A stretch of 33,988 nt of DNA from a bacterium (lineage in GTDB: Bacteria > Patescibacteriota > Gracilibacteria > UM-FILTER-43-11): assembly GCA_030427295.1 (NCBI GenBank), contig JAUHWS010000013.1, forward strand, positions 1-33,988. Direction: 5' to 3'. Below, one piece after another: positions 6,487 through 14,512 of the stretch. Position 1 is the first letter of the stretch, and each line of letters begins with the position of its first letter. The position numbers were made by a program, and so were the translations under genes. Below the pieces are notes generated by a model. The model was not told the DNA's origin and made no database searches. It saw only the letters and a list, made by a program, of their open reading frames with translations.

Positions 6487-8548
6487 AACCATCAACATTG
6501 TGAATGGAAAAAACTTTAAAACACCGGCAAGGGGGTCTTGGATTAAGAAAATCCTTCTCCTCATCTTCTTTTTAGTCTCATTTTTTAGTTCCCTCCTTCA
6601 TATTCAAGCCAGTCAAATCATTCCTTTTTCTGATCTACCAGAGTCAACGCTTTACAAAAGCTACATCCAAGCATTTCAATCTCAAAATGTCATCGTGGGG
6701 GACACGGCAGGAGGTCAACCGATTGGTTTGTTGAGACCATACGACCCCGTTCAACGCGCCGAGTTCAGCAAGGTGGCCGTTCTGATGCGATTGCTGGAGG
6801 AGGCTCAAAAAAATGGAACAGGAACGCGCTATCAAGGTCTAGATCTGGATGAATTTACTTTAGAGATGGCCAAACTTTTGAAGCCTTATTATAAACCCAT
6901 CAATGGCTCAAAATCATTTACGGACGTGAAACAAAAAGATGATAGCTGTGCCTCTGATCCTCAAGGATGTCAGCCTTGGTATACTGAATACATCAATTTT
7001 GCTTCCAGTCATGGCATGATCAAGGGGTATCCTGATGGAAGCTTTAAGCCAGGAAATTCGATTTTAAGGATTCACAGTTTGAAGCTGATTCTGGCTGAAA
7101 ATGGAAATATCCCAGCTCAGCAAGATACTAAATTTCAACGACTTTCGTCAGAATCCAGGATTCAAAAAGTTCACAAGCCAAAATGTTTGGAGGGGGCCGA
7201 AGGGTATATATTGAATAACAATGGAGGAGATACTTCAGACACTCAAAATCTTTTAAGTTACGCCATTTTAGCCGATAAGTTGGATTTCTTCGGCTCCAAT
7301 TGTGAGTTCTTCAGTCAGAATGGAGCCAATTCACCTCAGGCAAGAGCTGATTTGCTACAAAAACCGATCACTCGGCAAGAGATTGCTCGCTATTTTTCAC
7401 TCACCACCTCATTCCCCACACTGAAAGCCGATCACAGTAGCGATCCCACCACGTCCACCGCTGAAGAGAATGGGATGAATTACTATGATCCAAATTATGC
7501 ACCTGATTTAAGGGTTCCAAATAACCCCGAATCTAACTCGTCAGATCAAGGGGTGGTGTATGGCCCAATTCAGCAGACGGAGGAATCCAATGGGCAAAAA
7601 TATGACTTAGAAGGAAAAACGGGTCGTTGTTGTACGGGCTTTTCGTTGGATGATTGTCAAACAATCCAGCTGACTGATTTGTCTAAAATAGACACGGACG
7701 CGGCGACTTACATCGAGGCTCAAGTGTGGGTGCCGGTGACTTACAACGGCCAAGTTTGCCAAATGCCATACGGTGATTTGTCAGATGGTTTTGGTCACTC
7801 GAATGAAAGTGGGGGATTGTTCTCGCAAACCAGTCTAAATAACTTAAAAGATTTTGCGAAGGACTATGAAGCAACATTTTCTGAAGAATATTTTGCATAT
7901 ACTGGTATAGTAAAAATAGAGGATGACATTTACTCCGTGACCAATCGACTCAACAAATATTACGGCACCAGCTACTCCGCCGAAGACATTGCTCAAGTCA
8001 ATGGTTTTGACATAAATGAAGACATCCACACCGTCGGTCCCGTGCTCATCGGCACACTCGATGGATGGCAGCCACCTGAGGATGAGTCGGTTATTGATAA
8101 AGGATATTGGTTTGATTTAACTGAGGAGCAACAAAAAATTCTACACTACCATCGGAATGCGTATCAGATGGACATACCAAATCATACTTCGGAAATGATT
8201 CCAGGTGAGTGGAAGATGATTGATGATGAAGCCATAGCACATAATATCGGTACTTCAGGCAATTCAGATTGGAGGGGTGAGGGGTGGCGTGAGGGACAGC
8301 AAGCAATTTATGATGCAGATGGTTATTTGGTGACAACACCCGAAAATATGGGAACATTTGATTTTGAGGCACCTGGGTTTGGAGATTATATGGAGCATGC
8401 TGATTTAGATGTCGAATTGTGGATTGAACTCGGAAATAATCCGCTTGATTCATCTTCAAAAGATGAAAGAATTTGCGGGCTTTCTCACTCTGTAGGCGGT
8501 ATGGGTGCTTTGCTATATCTGGGCTATTCATTTAAACATTGTGATTAA
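6479..8548 (+). CDS. Exported SLH-LysM protein with toxin-like C-terminal domain
   Basis: The 689-residue protein starts with GTG, overlapping the pilin stop by 8 nt. A hydrophobic export signal lies at about residues 25-43, with a likely cut after IQA. Three SLH-like repeats follow, at about 48-105, 145-205 (SHGMIKGYPDGSFKPG) and 240-305. Next comes a Cys-containing region at about 380-437, and a LysM-like domain at about 482-527 (YSVTNRLNKYYGTSYS, IAQVNGF). From about 548 the C-terminus has QQAIYDADGYLVTTPENMG, GTFDF and ELGNNPLD. As I recall, this pattern is close to a C-terminal domain found in polymorphic toxins of the Rhs type, but I cannot name the family. Two small membrane proteins follow at once, as expected for immunity genes. 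An alternative is a pilus-linked adhesin. Confidence 0.6.
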   Translation: MNKTINIVNGKNFKTPARGSWIKKILLLIFFLVSFFSSLLHIQASQIIPFSDLPESTLYKSYIQAFQSQNVIVGDTAGGQPIGLLRPYDPVQRAEFSKVAVLMRLLEEAQKNGTGTRYQGLDLDEFTLEMAKLLKPYYKPINGSKSFTDVKQKDDSCASDPQGCQPWYTEYINFASSHGMIKGYPDGSFKPGNSILRIHSLKLILAENGNIPAQQDTKFQRLSSESRIQKVHKPKCLEGAEGYILNNNGGDTSDTQNLLSYAILADKLDFFGSNCEFFSQNGANSPQARADLLQKPITRQEIARYFSLTTSFPTLKADHSSDPTTSTAEENGMNYYDPNYAPDLRVPNNPESNSSDQGVVYGPIQQTEESNGQKYDLEGKTGRCCTGFSLDDCQTIQLTDLSKIDTDAATYIEAQVWVPVTYNGQVCQMPYGDLSDGFGHSNESGGLFSQTSLNNLKDFAKDYEATFSEEYFAYTGIVKIEDDIYSVTNRLNKYYGTSYSAEDIAQVNGFDINEDIHTVGPVLIGTLDGWQPPEDESVIDKGYWFDLTEEQQKILHYHRNAYQMDIPNHTSEMIPGEWKMIDDEAIAHNIGTSGNSDWRGEGWREGQQAIYDADGYLVTTPENMGTFDFEAPGFGDYMEHADLDVELWIELGNNPLDSSSKDERICGLSHSVGGMGALLYLGYSFKHCD

Positions 8549-8567
8549 ATTACTTAAACTTCTATTT

Positions 8568-8897
8568 ATGAAAAATCCCACTTTGAAAAAACTATTGCTA
8601 TATACAAATATAATACTTCTAATAATCCATTTCGCTGTTGGTACAGGTGCGTTTCTTGCAATGAATGATATAGCGTTCTCCATAACACGTTATATTGCAA
8701 TACCTATTCTTTGGCCATTTCTTCTAGACAACGTACTCTTCGTATTTTTTCTAATACAAGCAATTTTATTTTCATTACCTATATTTGGAATTATTCTCAA
8801 TAGAAAAAAATATCTCTTAGTTCACCTTGGGCTTTTGTTTTTGATGATAGCAAACTTATATTTATATTTTTACATAATGCGAGGCTTCGGTGTTTAA
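8568..8897 (+). CDS. Small four-helix membrane protein, possible immunity protein 1
   Basis: The 109-residue product is almost wholly hydrophobic, with about four predicted membrane helices (near residues 8-30, 40-50, 55-77 and 83-103) separated by short polar turns such as NRKKY. The ATG at 8568 is preferred over the upstream TTG at 8505, which would overlap the previous gene by 44 nt. It resembles the next ORF along its length: both have H-x-x-V-x-x-G near residue 21, an IP-x-x-x-P-F/FL segment near 45-52 and an RKK turn near 79. The DNA is clearly more AT-rich than the pilus genes. Its place after a toxin-like C-terminus suggests a membrane immunity protein, but no known family was recognised. 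Confidence 0.6.
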   Translation: MKNPTLKKLLLYTNIILLIIHFAVGTGAFLAMNDIAFSITRYIAIPILWPFLLDNVLFVFFLIQAILFSLPIFGIILNRKKYLLVHLGLLFLMIANLYLYFYIMRGFGV

Positions 8898-8926
8898 AAT
8901 GAAGGCTTATTTAATCGTTCAAAAAA

Positions 8927-9253
8927 ATGCGTCAAAAATTTTCAGAAATAATCTTTTATTTAGAATGGTTGTTAACTTTTTTTCACTTAACTGTGGCCAT
9001 AGGAACATATTTAAATATAAATAATTTTGTTCCAATTATTACTGATCCCATATCAAAAGTGATGAGCATTCCATTTCTTACTGGTAGTGCAATTTTTATA
9101 ATTGCATATTTCGGCCTACTCCTTTTGATTCCAATTGCTAGCTTATTTTATTTTCGTAAGAAATTTATCAAAACTAATATCACTCTCCTTATAACAACAT
9201 TTATACATATTCTATTATTTTTTAGCATCCTTTCTGGAATAAAATACCTGTGA
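8927..9253 (+). CDS. Small four-helix membrane protein, possible immunity protein 2
   Basis: The 108-residue paralogue of the preceding ORF has the same length and the same four-helix profile, with a matching RKKF turn between helices 3 and 4. Identity to its neighbour is low but spread over the full length, so the pair probably arose by an old duplication. It starts 29 nt after the previous stop and ends with TGA, followed by a bidirectional terminator. Very AT-rich codons suggest either transfer or relaxed selection. Tandem immunity paralogues are common after polymorphic toxins; that is the reason for the proposed role, which the sequence itself does not prove. Confidence 0.6.
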   Translation: MRQKFSEIIFYLEWLLTFFHLTVAIGTYLNINNFVPIITDPISKVMSIPFLTGSAIFIIAYFGLLLLIPIASLFYFRKKFIKTNITLLITTFIHILLFFSILSGIKYL

Positions 9254-9283
9254 AATTTCATAAGATAGAAATTTAATTCAACC

Positions 9284-9334
9284 AAAAACCCCCACTCCCC
9301 CACCTATATAATAGGTAAACGGAATGGGGTTTTT
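9284..9334. terminator. Bidirectional terminator between convergent operons
   Basis: AAAAACCCC (9284-9292) pairs with GGGGTTTTT (9326-9334), giving a T-run on both strands. Inside is a second perfect small hairpin, ACCTAT (9302-9307) with ATAGGT (9311-9316). It lies between the stop codons at 9253 (+) and 9347 (-) and can end both transcripts. Confidence 0.8.
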
Positions 9335-9346
9335 AAATTCACTTCA

Positions 9347-11284
9347 TTATTCCACCACTTCACCTTCCACCTCATCATCTCCCTTATCCTTCTTATCCTC
9401 TTCTTTTTCATTGTTATCAGTCACCTTCACATCGTCTCCCTCGCTCGAATCTTTGTTGTTGTCATTAGCTTCCGCATTCTCCGCATCCTTATAAATCTCA
9501 GCGCCGATCTTTTGAGCCTCTTGCTCCAATTCTTCCGTGGCCTTCTTGATCATTTCTGTATCCGCCGTTTCATCTTTCAAAAGATCCTTAAGCGCATTGA
9601 TATTTTCATTGATCGGCTTCTTGAGTTCATCTTTGATCTTGTCGTCGTTTTCCCGCATCATCTTTTCAAGTTGGAAGACCGTCGCATCCGCCTTATTGCG
9701 CACTTCAACTGCTTCCTTCTTCTTCTTGTCTTCATCCGCATGCATCTCGGCATCCTTTTGCATCTTTTCGATTTCTTCATCGCTCAACCCAGAGGCTCCT
9801 TGAATCGTGATTTTTTGCTCTTTCCCGGTTCCCTTGTCTTTCGCCGTCACATTCAAGATCCCGTTGGCATCGATATCAAAAGTCACCTCAATTTGAGGCA
9901 CGCCCCGTGGGGCAGGGGGGATCCCATCCAAAATGAAACGCCCCAGTGATTTATTGTCCGCTGCCATCTCCCGTTCTCCTTGAACCACATGCACATCCAC
10001 ACTCGGCTGATTGTCTGCAGCCGTTGAGAAGACTTGTGATTTAGAGGTTGGAATCGTGGTGTTCCGTTCGATCACGCGAGTCGCTACCCCTCCCAAAGTT
10101 TCAATGCTCAAGCTCAGTGGGCTCACATCCAACAAAAGTAGATCCTTCACATCACCCATCAAAATTCCCCCCTGAATCGCCGCACCAATGGCTACCACCT
10201 CATCGGGATTCACCCCTTTGTGAGGATCTTTTCCAAAGATCTTTTTAGCTGCTTCCATCACCGCGGGCATACGCGTCATTCCCCCCACCATGATCACCTC
10301 ATCGATGTCACTGGCAGAGAGTTTTGCATCTTTCAAAGCCTTTTCACATGGGGTCTTAGTGCGTTCAATCAAATCATTCGTCAATTCTTCCAACTTAGCC
10401 CGAGACAGTTTGAGGTTTAAATGCTTTGGACCACTCGCATCTGCGGTGATAAATGGGAGATTTACATCCGTTTCCTGAGCCGACGACAATTCGATCTTTG
10501 CTTTTTCAGCCGCTTCTTTCAAACGCTGAAGGGCCATTTGATCTTTGGAGAGATCAATCCCATCCGACTTCTTAAATTCTTCCACCAAATGACTGATGAC
10601 CGCTTGGTCAAAGTCATCTCCTCCCAAATGCGTGTCACCGTTGGTTGAGATCACCTCAAACACCCCATCTCCCAATTCCAAGATTGACACATCAAAGGTT
10701 CCTCCACCCAAGTCAAACACTGCTACTTTAACGTCGTTCTTTTTCTTGTCCAAGCCATAAGCCAAAGCAGCAGCGGTCGGCTCATTGATGATCCGTTTCA
10801 CCTCCAAGCCAGCAATCTTACCGGCATCTTTAGTGGCCTGACGTTGAGAGTCATTAAAGTAAGCCGGCACGGTGATCACGGCTTCGGTCACCGGTTGACC
10901 CAGGAAAGCCTCGGCATCCGCTTTGAGTTTTTGAAGGACACGTGCTGAAATTTCGGGTGGTTTGAACCACTTGTCACCCATCTTGATTTCGACCCCCCCA
11001 TTTTTACCGGCTTGTGTCTCGTAAGGCATCATCTTAGCCTCATCGCTCACCTCGGTCATCTTATGACCAATAAAACGCTTGGCTGAGAAGATGGTGTTTT
11101 TTGGATTCGTCACGGCTTGTCGTTTGGCAACGACCCCCGCCAGACGTTCTCCATCTTTTTCAGCGACAATCGAAGGGGTGGTGCGATTCCCTTCCGCATT
11201 GGCAATCACGGTTGGCTCTCCCCCTTCCATCACAGCCATACACGAATTGGTGGTTCCTAAATCAATTCCAATTATTTTTCCCAT
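9347..11284 (-). CDS. dnaK: Chaperone DnaK (Hsp70)
   Basis: The 645-residue protein has full Hsp70 layout. The ATPase domain begins [18 protein letters not shown] and contains [15 protein letters not shown] and [10 protein letters not shown], followed by the linker [12 protein letters not shown]. The peptide-binding domain and helical lid come next, and the tail is very acidic, ending EVEGEVVE. It refolds and holds unfolded proteins in an ATP cycle driven by DnaJ and GrpE. grpE lies just upstream on the same strand; dnaJ is not in the window. A CIRCE operator overlaps its own promoter, so heat-shock control by HrcA is expected. Length is normal. The acidic tail is longer than usual, with several DDE/KE runs. 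Confidence 0.98.
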   Translation of the reverse strand: MGKIIGIDLGTTNSCMAVMEGGEPTVIANAEGNRTTPSIVAEKDGERLAGVVAKRQAVTNPKNTIFSAKRFIGHKMTEVSDEAKMMPYETQAGKNGGVEIKMGDKWFKPPEISARVLQKLKADAEAFLGQPVTEAVITVPAYFNDSQRQATKDAGKIAGLEVKRIINEPTAAALAYGLDKKKNDVKVAVFDLGGGTFDVSILELGDGVFEVISTNGDTHLGGDDFDQAVISHLVEEFKKSDGIDLSKDQMALQRLKEAAEKAKIELSSAQETDVNLPFITADASGPKHLNLKLSRAKLEELTNDLIERTKTPCEKALKDAKLSASDIDEVIMVGGMTRMPAVMEAAKKIFGKDPHKGVNPDEVVAIGAAIQGGILMGDVKDLLLLDVSPLSLSIETLGGVATRVIERNTTIPTSKSQVFSTAADNQPSVDVHVVQGEREMAADNKSLGRFILDGIPPAPRGVPQIEVTFDIDANGILNVTAKDKGTGKEQKITIQGASGLSDEEIEKMQKDAEMHADEDKKKKEAVEVRNKADATVFQLEKMMRENDDKIKDELKKPINENINALKDLLKDETADTEMIKKATEELEQEAQKIGAEIYKDAENAEANDNNKDSSEGDDVKVTDNNEKEEDKKDKGDDEVEGEVVE

Positions 11285-11348
11285 TTTATTGCTGATTAAT
11301 GATTACGTATTGTCTATTGTTGATTGGGAATGTTCCCAAAACAATAAC

Positions 11349-11375
11349 TTAGCACTCTCTATTATAGAGTGCTAA
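11349..11375. promoter_or_regulatory. CIRCE heat-shock operator (HrcA site)
   Basis: TTAGCACTC (11349-11357), 9 nt, GAGTGCTAA (11367-11375) is a perfect match to the CIRCE consensus bound by the HrcA repressor. The -10 box of the dnaK promoter lies in the 9-nt spacer. It stands between grpE and dnaK, so dnaK can be induced separately from grpE. Confidence 0.95.
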
Positions 11376-11388
11376 AATTGCTTGTCAA
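11361..11388 (-). promoter_or_regulatory. dnaK promoter inside the CIRCE element
   Basis: On the minus strand a perfect TTGACA (11388-11383), 16 nt and a perfect TATAAT (11366-11361) form a strong promoter. It begins 2 nt after the grpE stop codon. HrcA bound at CIRCE would cover the -10 box. Confidence 0.85.
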
Positions 11389-11390
11389 AC

Positions 11391-11960
11391 TTATTTTGAC
11401 CCGTCGCCCACCTTCACTTTCGCCGCTTTCAAAACCTCCCCATTCATCAAATAACCCGGCTCAAATTCCTCCACAATCACATCTTTTTCACCCGGTCCAG
11501 ACATCAGCCCTTCATGTTTATTGGGGTCGAGTTTTTCACCCACCGTTTGCATTTTTTCAATACCCAAAGCAGCCAAGGTCTTCAACAAATCCGTATGGAT
11601 ATGCATGATGCCTTTCGCCCATTCATTTTCTTTCAAATCGTCAGGCAGATGAGCGGCACTCCGATTCAAATTGTCAAAAATCGGTAGGAGTGACTTCAGT
11701 AATTCCGCATTCGCATACTTCACAAAGCTTGCCTTTTCCTCCTCACTTCGACGTTTGTAATTCTGCAAATCTGCCATGGCCCTCGCCAAGGCTTCCTTCA
11801 AGCCTTCCACTTCAGAATCCTCATTCTCAGCTTGTTTAACTCTCTCTCCACTTGATTTTTCCTTTTCCTCAGCCTTCTGCTGAGCCTCCTCAACTTTTTT
11901 CCGGAGTTCATCATTTTGTTCGTCCGTGGAGATTTTTGAATCATCATTGGTCCCAGTCAT
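11391..11960 (-). CDS. grpE: GrpE nucleotide exchange factor
   Basis: The 189-residue protein has an acidic, Lys/Glu-rich coiled-coil N-terminus (about residues 10-65). The GrpE core follows, with DLQNYKRRSEEEKASF, LLPIFDNLNRS and a C-terminal beta domain (KLDPNKHEGLM, YLMNGEVLKAAKVKVG). GrpE is a dimer that releases ADP from DnaK and acts as a thermosensor. It is 106 nt upstream of dnaK in the same direction. The usual order grpE-dnaK is present, but hrcA, which often precedes grpE, is not here. No CIRCE is seen in front of it; it has its own extended -10 promoter. Confidence 0.95.
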   Translation of the reverse strand: MTGTNDDSKISTDEQNDELRKKVEEAQQKAEEKEKSSGERVKQAENEDSEVEGLKEALARAMADLQNYKRRSEEEKASFVKYANAELLKSLLPIFDNLNRSAAHLPDDLKENEWAKGIMHIHTDLLKTLAALGIEKMQTVGEKLDPNKHEGLMSGPGEKDVIVEEFEPGYLMNGEVLKAAKVKVGDGSK

Positions 11961-11990
11961 GACAAAAGCATTAGAAAAATATGTGGCAGT

Positions 11991-12019
11991 ATTTTAGCAT
12001 AATTTTAACCAATTTCCAA
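11991..12019 (-). promoter_or_regulatory. grpE promoter
   Basis: On the minus strand TTGGAA (12019-12014), 17 nt and TAAAAT (11996-11991), with an extended-10 TGC just before it, lie about 30 nt upstream of the grpE ATG. No CIRCE overlaps this promoter, unlike that of dnaK. Confidence 0.6.
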
Positions 12020-12117
12020 TGACCAATTAATTACGAATTAGGTAGTACGCATTAAGCTTCAGTTGGATCTCAATTTTTGCCTCAAACCTCGCACTTAAAC
12101 TCCACACTTGGAATGAA

Positions 12118-12342
12118 GTATATACCTATCCTCTCTCCAACTATATACTCGCCCTCTGAAAAAAGCTCGGAGCTCAGATCATATAGCTGTTTGTATAATT
12201 CTGTGAGAATAACTCTCTTTTCAACTTAAATAAGAGATAATTTAACTTATTCCAAATACCGACTAGTCTACCAGCTTCCAGCTAAAAGCTACCAGCTAGA
12301 AAAAAGTATATACCTACCCTCACTCAAAGTATATACCTACCC
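12118..12342. repeat. Dispersed GTATATAC-box repeat, copy A
   Basis: This is a non-coding element of about 225 bp, repeated at 21416-21639. Box GTATATACC is at 12118, a variant CTATATACT at 12141, then GTATATACC at 12306 and 12329; both pairs are spaced exactly 23 bp. GTATATAC is its own reverse complement. Between the pairs lie TCTGAAAAAAGCTCGGAGCT, a central region related to the hairpin of copy B but less regular here, and the conserved ACTAGTCTACCAGCT followed by AGCTACCAGCTAGAA. The element ends at the stop codon of the GH9-like gene (12342-12344). No ORF is inside. It could be a MITE-like repeat or a regulatory/terminator module. Confidence 0.8.
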
Positions 12343-13463
12343 TAAAGATTCTCATACAAAACTTTCATCAAAACATATTGGGCTTGACCCACCAATTGCA
12401 CCTCACTGTTTTCCCAATTCGGTTTAATACGAACTTCACCAGGTTTATAAACTCCATTGATCAAAGTGTCAGGCAGTTGGCAGACTTTAAAAAAGTAGCA
12501 AGGATGATAAACATAATCTGCCTGAGTGAAGTTGAATTGATAGGGATTGCCCCCAATCAAGTAGTCATGAAGGCGATCTGACAACGCTTGGTAAGACGGA
12601 TTGCCACTAGAGCGTGCATAAAGCTTTTCAAGGGCAATAAATCCAGCGATATCGTAATTGCCTCCCAGGTATTCAAATGGCCAGGGTGTTTTTTGCCAAT
12701 CTTTATCCAAAAAAGAAAGTTGATTGCTAATAAGGTCATGCTGTCCTTTTTCAAGAGCCAAAAGTGAAGGAAATTGGGCACCCCATAGCGTTTCTGCTTC
12801 AATGATGTAATCAGTTTCTCCAGTTAAGGCTTGAAGAGCACCCCATTCGGATTCATTTAGAACTAGGGGGCCTAGTTCACAACAATGAGCAGAAAAGGTT
12901 CGATCTTTTCCCTCACTCAAAGATAAGTATTCGGCCACTTTTTCATCGTCACCCAAGTGATCGTAAATCAGTGATAACATTAAAAAAACATCGCCACCCT
13001 CTCCCTCATCAAAAACGTATTGTGGGCTGGGATAAATGCGCTCGGCAATACTAGGGGGTAGATGAACCCCATGACTGGCTTGGTCACGGAATTGCTTAAG
13101 GTTCCTTGAAAGCATTTCGTCGACACAACTCAGTTGTTGGTCGATCACTATTTTTAAATCCCTTTTGGCCCACTCTGATTCAGCAAGTTCATAAGCTAAA
13201 GAAAGATAAACAAGGCTTTCAGTATTCCTGGGCAAAAAAACCACATAATCTCCACTGTCATACCAGCAACCCTTCACCAAGTCATCGTGCTGACTTTGAT
13301 TGTATTCAAAGATGGCCAAGGCATCCGAAAGTTCCGATTCAAAATCAATAGATTTTTCTCTATAGCCATTCAGAGCCCATAGATAAAAAAAATAACCTGA
13401 AACAAGCAAGGTAAAAATCAAGAAAAGTAAACCGATAATCACTTTAAAGATCTTTTGTTTCAC
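12342..13463 (-). CDS. Membrane-anchored GH9-like glycoside hydrolase
   Basis: The 373-residue protein has one N-terminal membrane helix (about 7-30) and an all-alpha domain that I align with glycoside hydrolase family 9. GCWYDSGDYV (D69, D72) matches the GH9 catalytic motif WYDAGD. GGNPYQFNF matches the region of the conserved GxNP. NSEVQLVGQAQYV near the end puts E354 at the place of the catalytic acid in the NEVA..NA motif. GH9 enzymes are mostly beta-1,4-glucanases. It overlaps galU by 20 nt at the end of an operon with a cellulose-synthase-like GT2, so a BcsZ-like editing glucanase on the outer face of the membrane is a coherent role. It is shorter than typical GH9 domains (about 420 residues or more), so activity is uncertain. 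Confidence 0.65.
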   Translation of the reverse strand: MKQKIFKVIIGLLFLIFTLLVSGYFFYLWALNGYREKSIDFESELSDALAIFEYNQSQHDDLVKGCWYDSGDYVVFLPRNTESLVYLSLAYELAESEWAKRDLKIVIDQQLSCVDEMLSRNLKQFRDQASHGVHLPPSIAERIYPSPQYVFDEGEGGDVFLMLSLIYDHLGDDEKVAEYLSLSEGKDRTFSAHCCELGPLVLNESEWGALQALTGETDYIIEAETLWGAQFPSLLALEKGQHDLISNQLSFLDKDWQKTPWPFEYLGGNYDIAGFIALEKLYARSSGNPSYQALSDRLHDYLIGGNPYQFNFTQADYVYHPCYFFKVCQLPDTLINGVYKPGEVRIKPNWENSEVQLVGQAQYVLMKVLYENL

Positions 13464-14331
13464 GGATAATTTTCTTTATAGAAGTTTTATAGGGGTCACA
13501 GCAGAGGCCATATTCAATTTGAGACTCCAAATAAAGCATGGGGTTCCCACAATCCAGGTACAGGGCATCGGGAATGATTTTGGTTAGAAGTCCCGTTTTT
13601 TCCTTAAGACTGTTGATGGCATCAGTTAACCAAAGTTCATTTTTTTTAAGGGGACTGTTCTCAAGTTTATCAAAGATTTCTGGAGGGAGAACATAGGCTC
13701 CGTGCGTGGCAAAAGGCGAAGGTTCCTTGCCCAATTCAGGTTTCTCGACAATATTGATAATCTCTTTAATATCATTTTCACTCTCAATATCTTTTAATTC
13801 AGCCATACCGTAACGAGTGCGTCGATTAGCATCCTTAATTTCAACCCCCGAAATAACAGGTTTCTGATATTTCTCATATGTATTAATACATTGTTTAATG
13901 CGTGGCTCCGCATTGGAGATTATGATTTCATCGGCCCACACTACAACAAAGGGTTCATCCTTCTCAATAAAATTCTTGGCAGCCAATAAAGCCCCCCCAT
14001 TTCCTGACGGTGGTTTAGCAAAAACAAAGCTAAATTCAGCGAGATTACTTATTTTTTTCAAAATCTCCACTTCTTCATGCTTGCCAAGCTTCAGCAAATA
14101 ATCCTCCTGCATGGGGTTGGGCGTGAAAAAATCCTCGAGGGGGTGCTTATGATGAGAGACCACAAAAATGATTCGCTCAATGCCTGAGGCAACTGCCTCT
14201 TCTACCACATGTAAAATAATAGGCTTATTTCCTAAGGGAAACATCTCTTTGGGAATGCTCTTGGTGGAGGGCAAAAAGCGAGTTCCATGACCAGCAGCAG
14301 GAATGATGGCCGTTCTGACTTTTTGCGTCAT
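13444..14331 (-). CDS. galU: UTP-glucose-1-phosphate uridylyltransferase
   Basis: The 295-residue nucleotidyltransferase has the GalU signature near the N-terminus (PAAGHGTRFLPSTKSIPKEM) and the following KPIILHVVEEAVASGIERI. It also has FVVVWADEII for the metal/UDP site and a normal C-terminal end (LYLDCGNPMLYLESQIEYGL). It makes UDP-glucose from UTP and glucose-1-phosphate, the donor for cellulose-type polymerases. Length matches the family. It sits 4 nt after a tiny ORF and overlaps the GH9-like gene by 20 nt in the GT2 operon, so it likely provides substrate for that synthase. UDP-glucose also feeds other glycan routes. No key residue looks missing. Confidence 0.93.
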   Translation of the reverse strand: MTQKVRTAIIPAAGHGTRFLPSTKSIPKEMFPLGNKPIILHVVEEAVASGIERIIFVVSHHKHPLEDFFTPNPMQEDYLLKLGKHEEVEILKKISNLAEFSFVFAKPPSGNGGALLAAKNFIEKDEPFVVVWADEIIISNAEPRIKQCINTYEKYQKPVISGVEIKDANRRTRYGMAELKDIESENDIKEIINIVEKPELGKEPSPFATHGAYVLPPEIFDKLENSPLKKNELWLTDAINSLKEKTGLLTKIIPDALYLDCGNPMLYLESQIEYGLCCDPYKTSIKKIIRETKDL

Positions 14332-14335
14332 ACAT

Positions 14336-14512
14336 TTAAGTGTTAAAAAATTTTATCATTTTGGTGATGATGACCTGTTTTTCTTTTAAATTATCTAAGA
14401 TCCTTATTTTCTTTTCACTACTTAGTTCGGCTTCTTTAAGTAGTGTGTACGCTTCTTCTAAAAAATAAACCAAGTCTCTCAGGTCTCCCTTGATGTCTTT
14501 TTCTGTAAACAT
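14336..14512 (-). CDS. Tiny helical protein (58 aa) between GT2 and galU
   Basis: The ATG at 14512 overlaps the stop of the preceding small ORF in the arrangement TAATG, a usual sign of translational coupling. The frame runs to a TAA at 14336 and gives 58 residues. The product is rich in Leu, Glu and Lys and probably forms two amphipathic helices (DLRDLVYFLEEAYTLL and KIRILDNLKEKQVIITKMI). It has no signal or membrane segment and I recognise no family. Partner of the neighbouring 68-residue protein, or a small accessory subunit of the polysaccharide synthase, are possible roles suggested only by position. Confidence 0.55.
   Translation of the reverse strand: MFTEKDIKGDLRDLVYFLEEAYTLLKEAELSSEKKIRILDNLKEKQVIITKMIKFFNT

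Noticed and set aside
8091-8531. 146-aa antisense ORF over the toxin-like C-terminus
   Set aside because: The plus frame is a continuous gene with recognisable motifs; the antisense product is low in structure signals and has no start signal.
9512-9949. ORFs antisense to dnaK (9512-9949, 10048-10648, 11079-11375)
   Set aside because: They are mirror frames of a highly conserved gene with strong codon bias, a common artefact.
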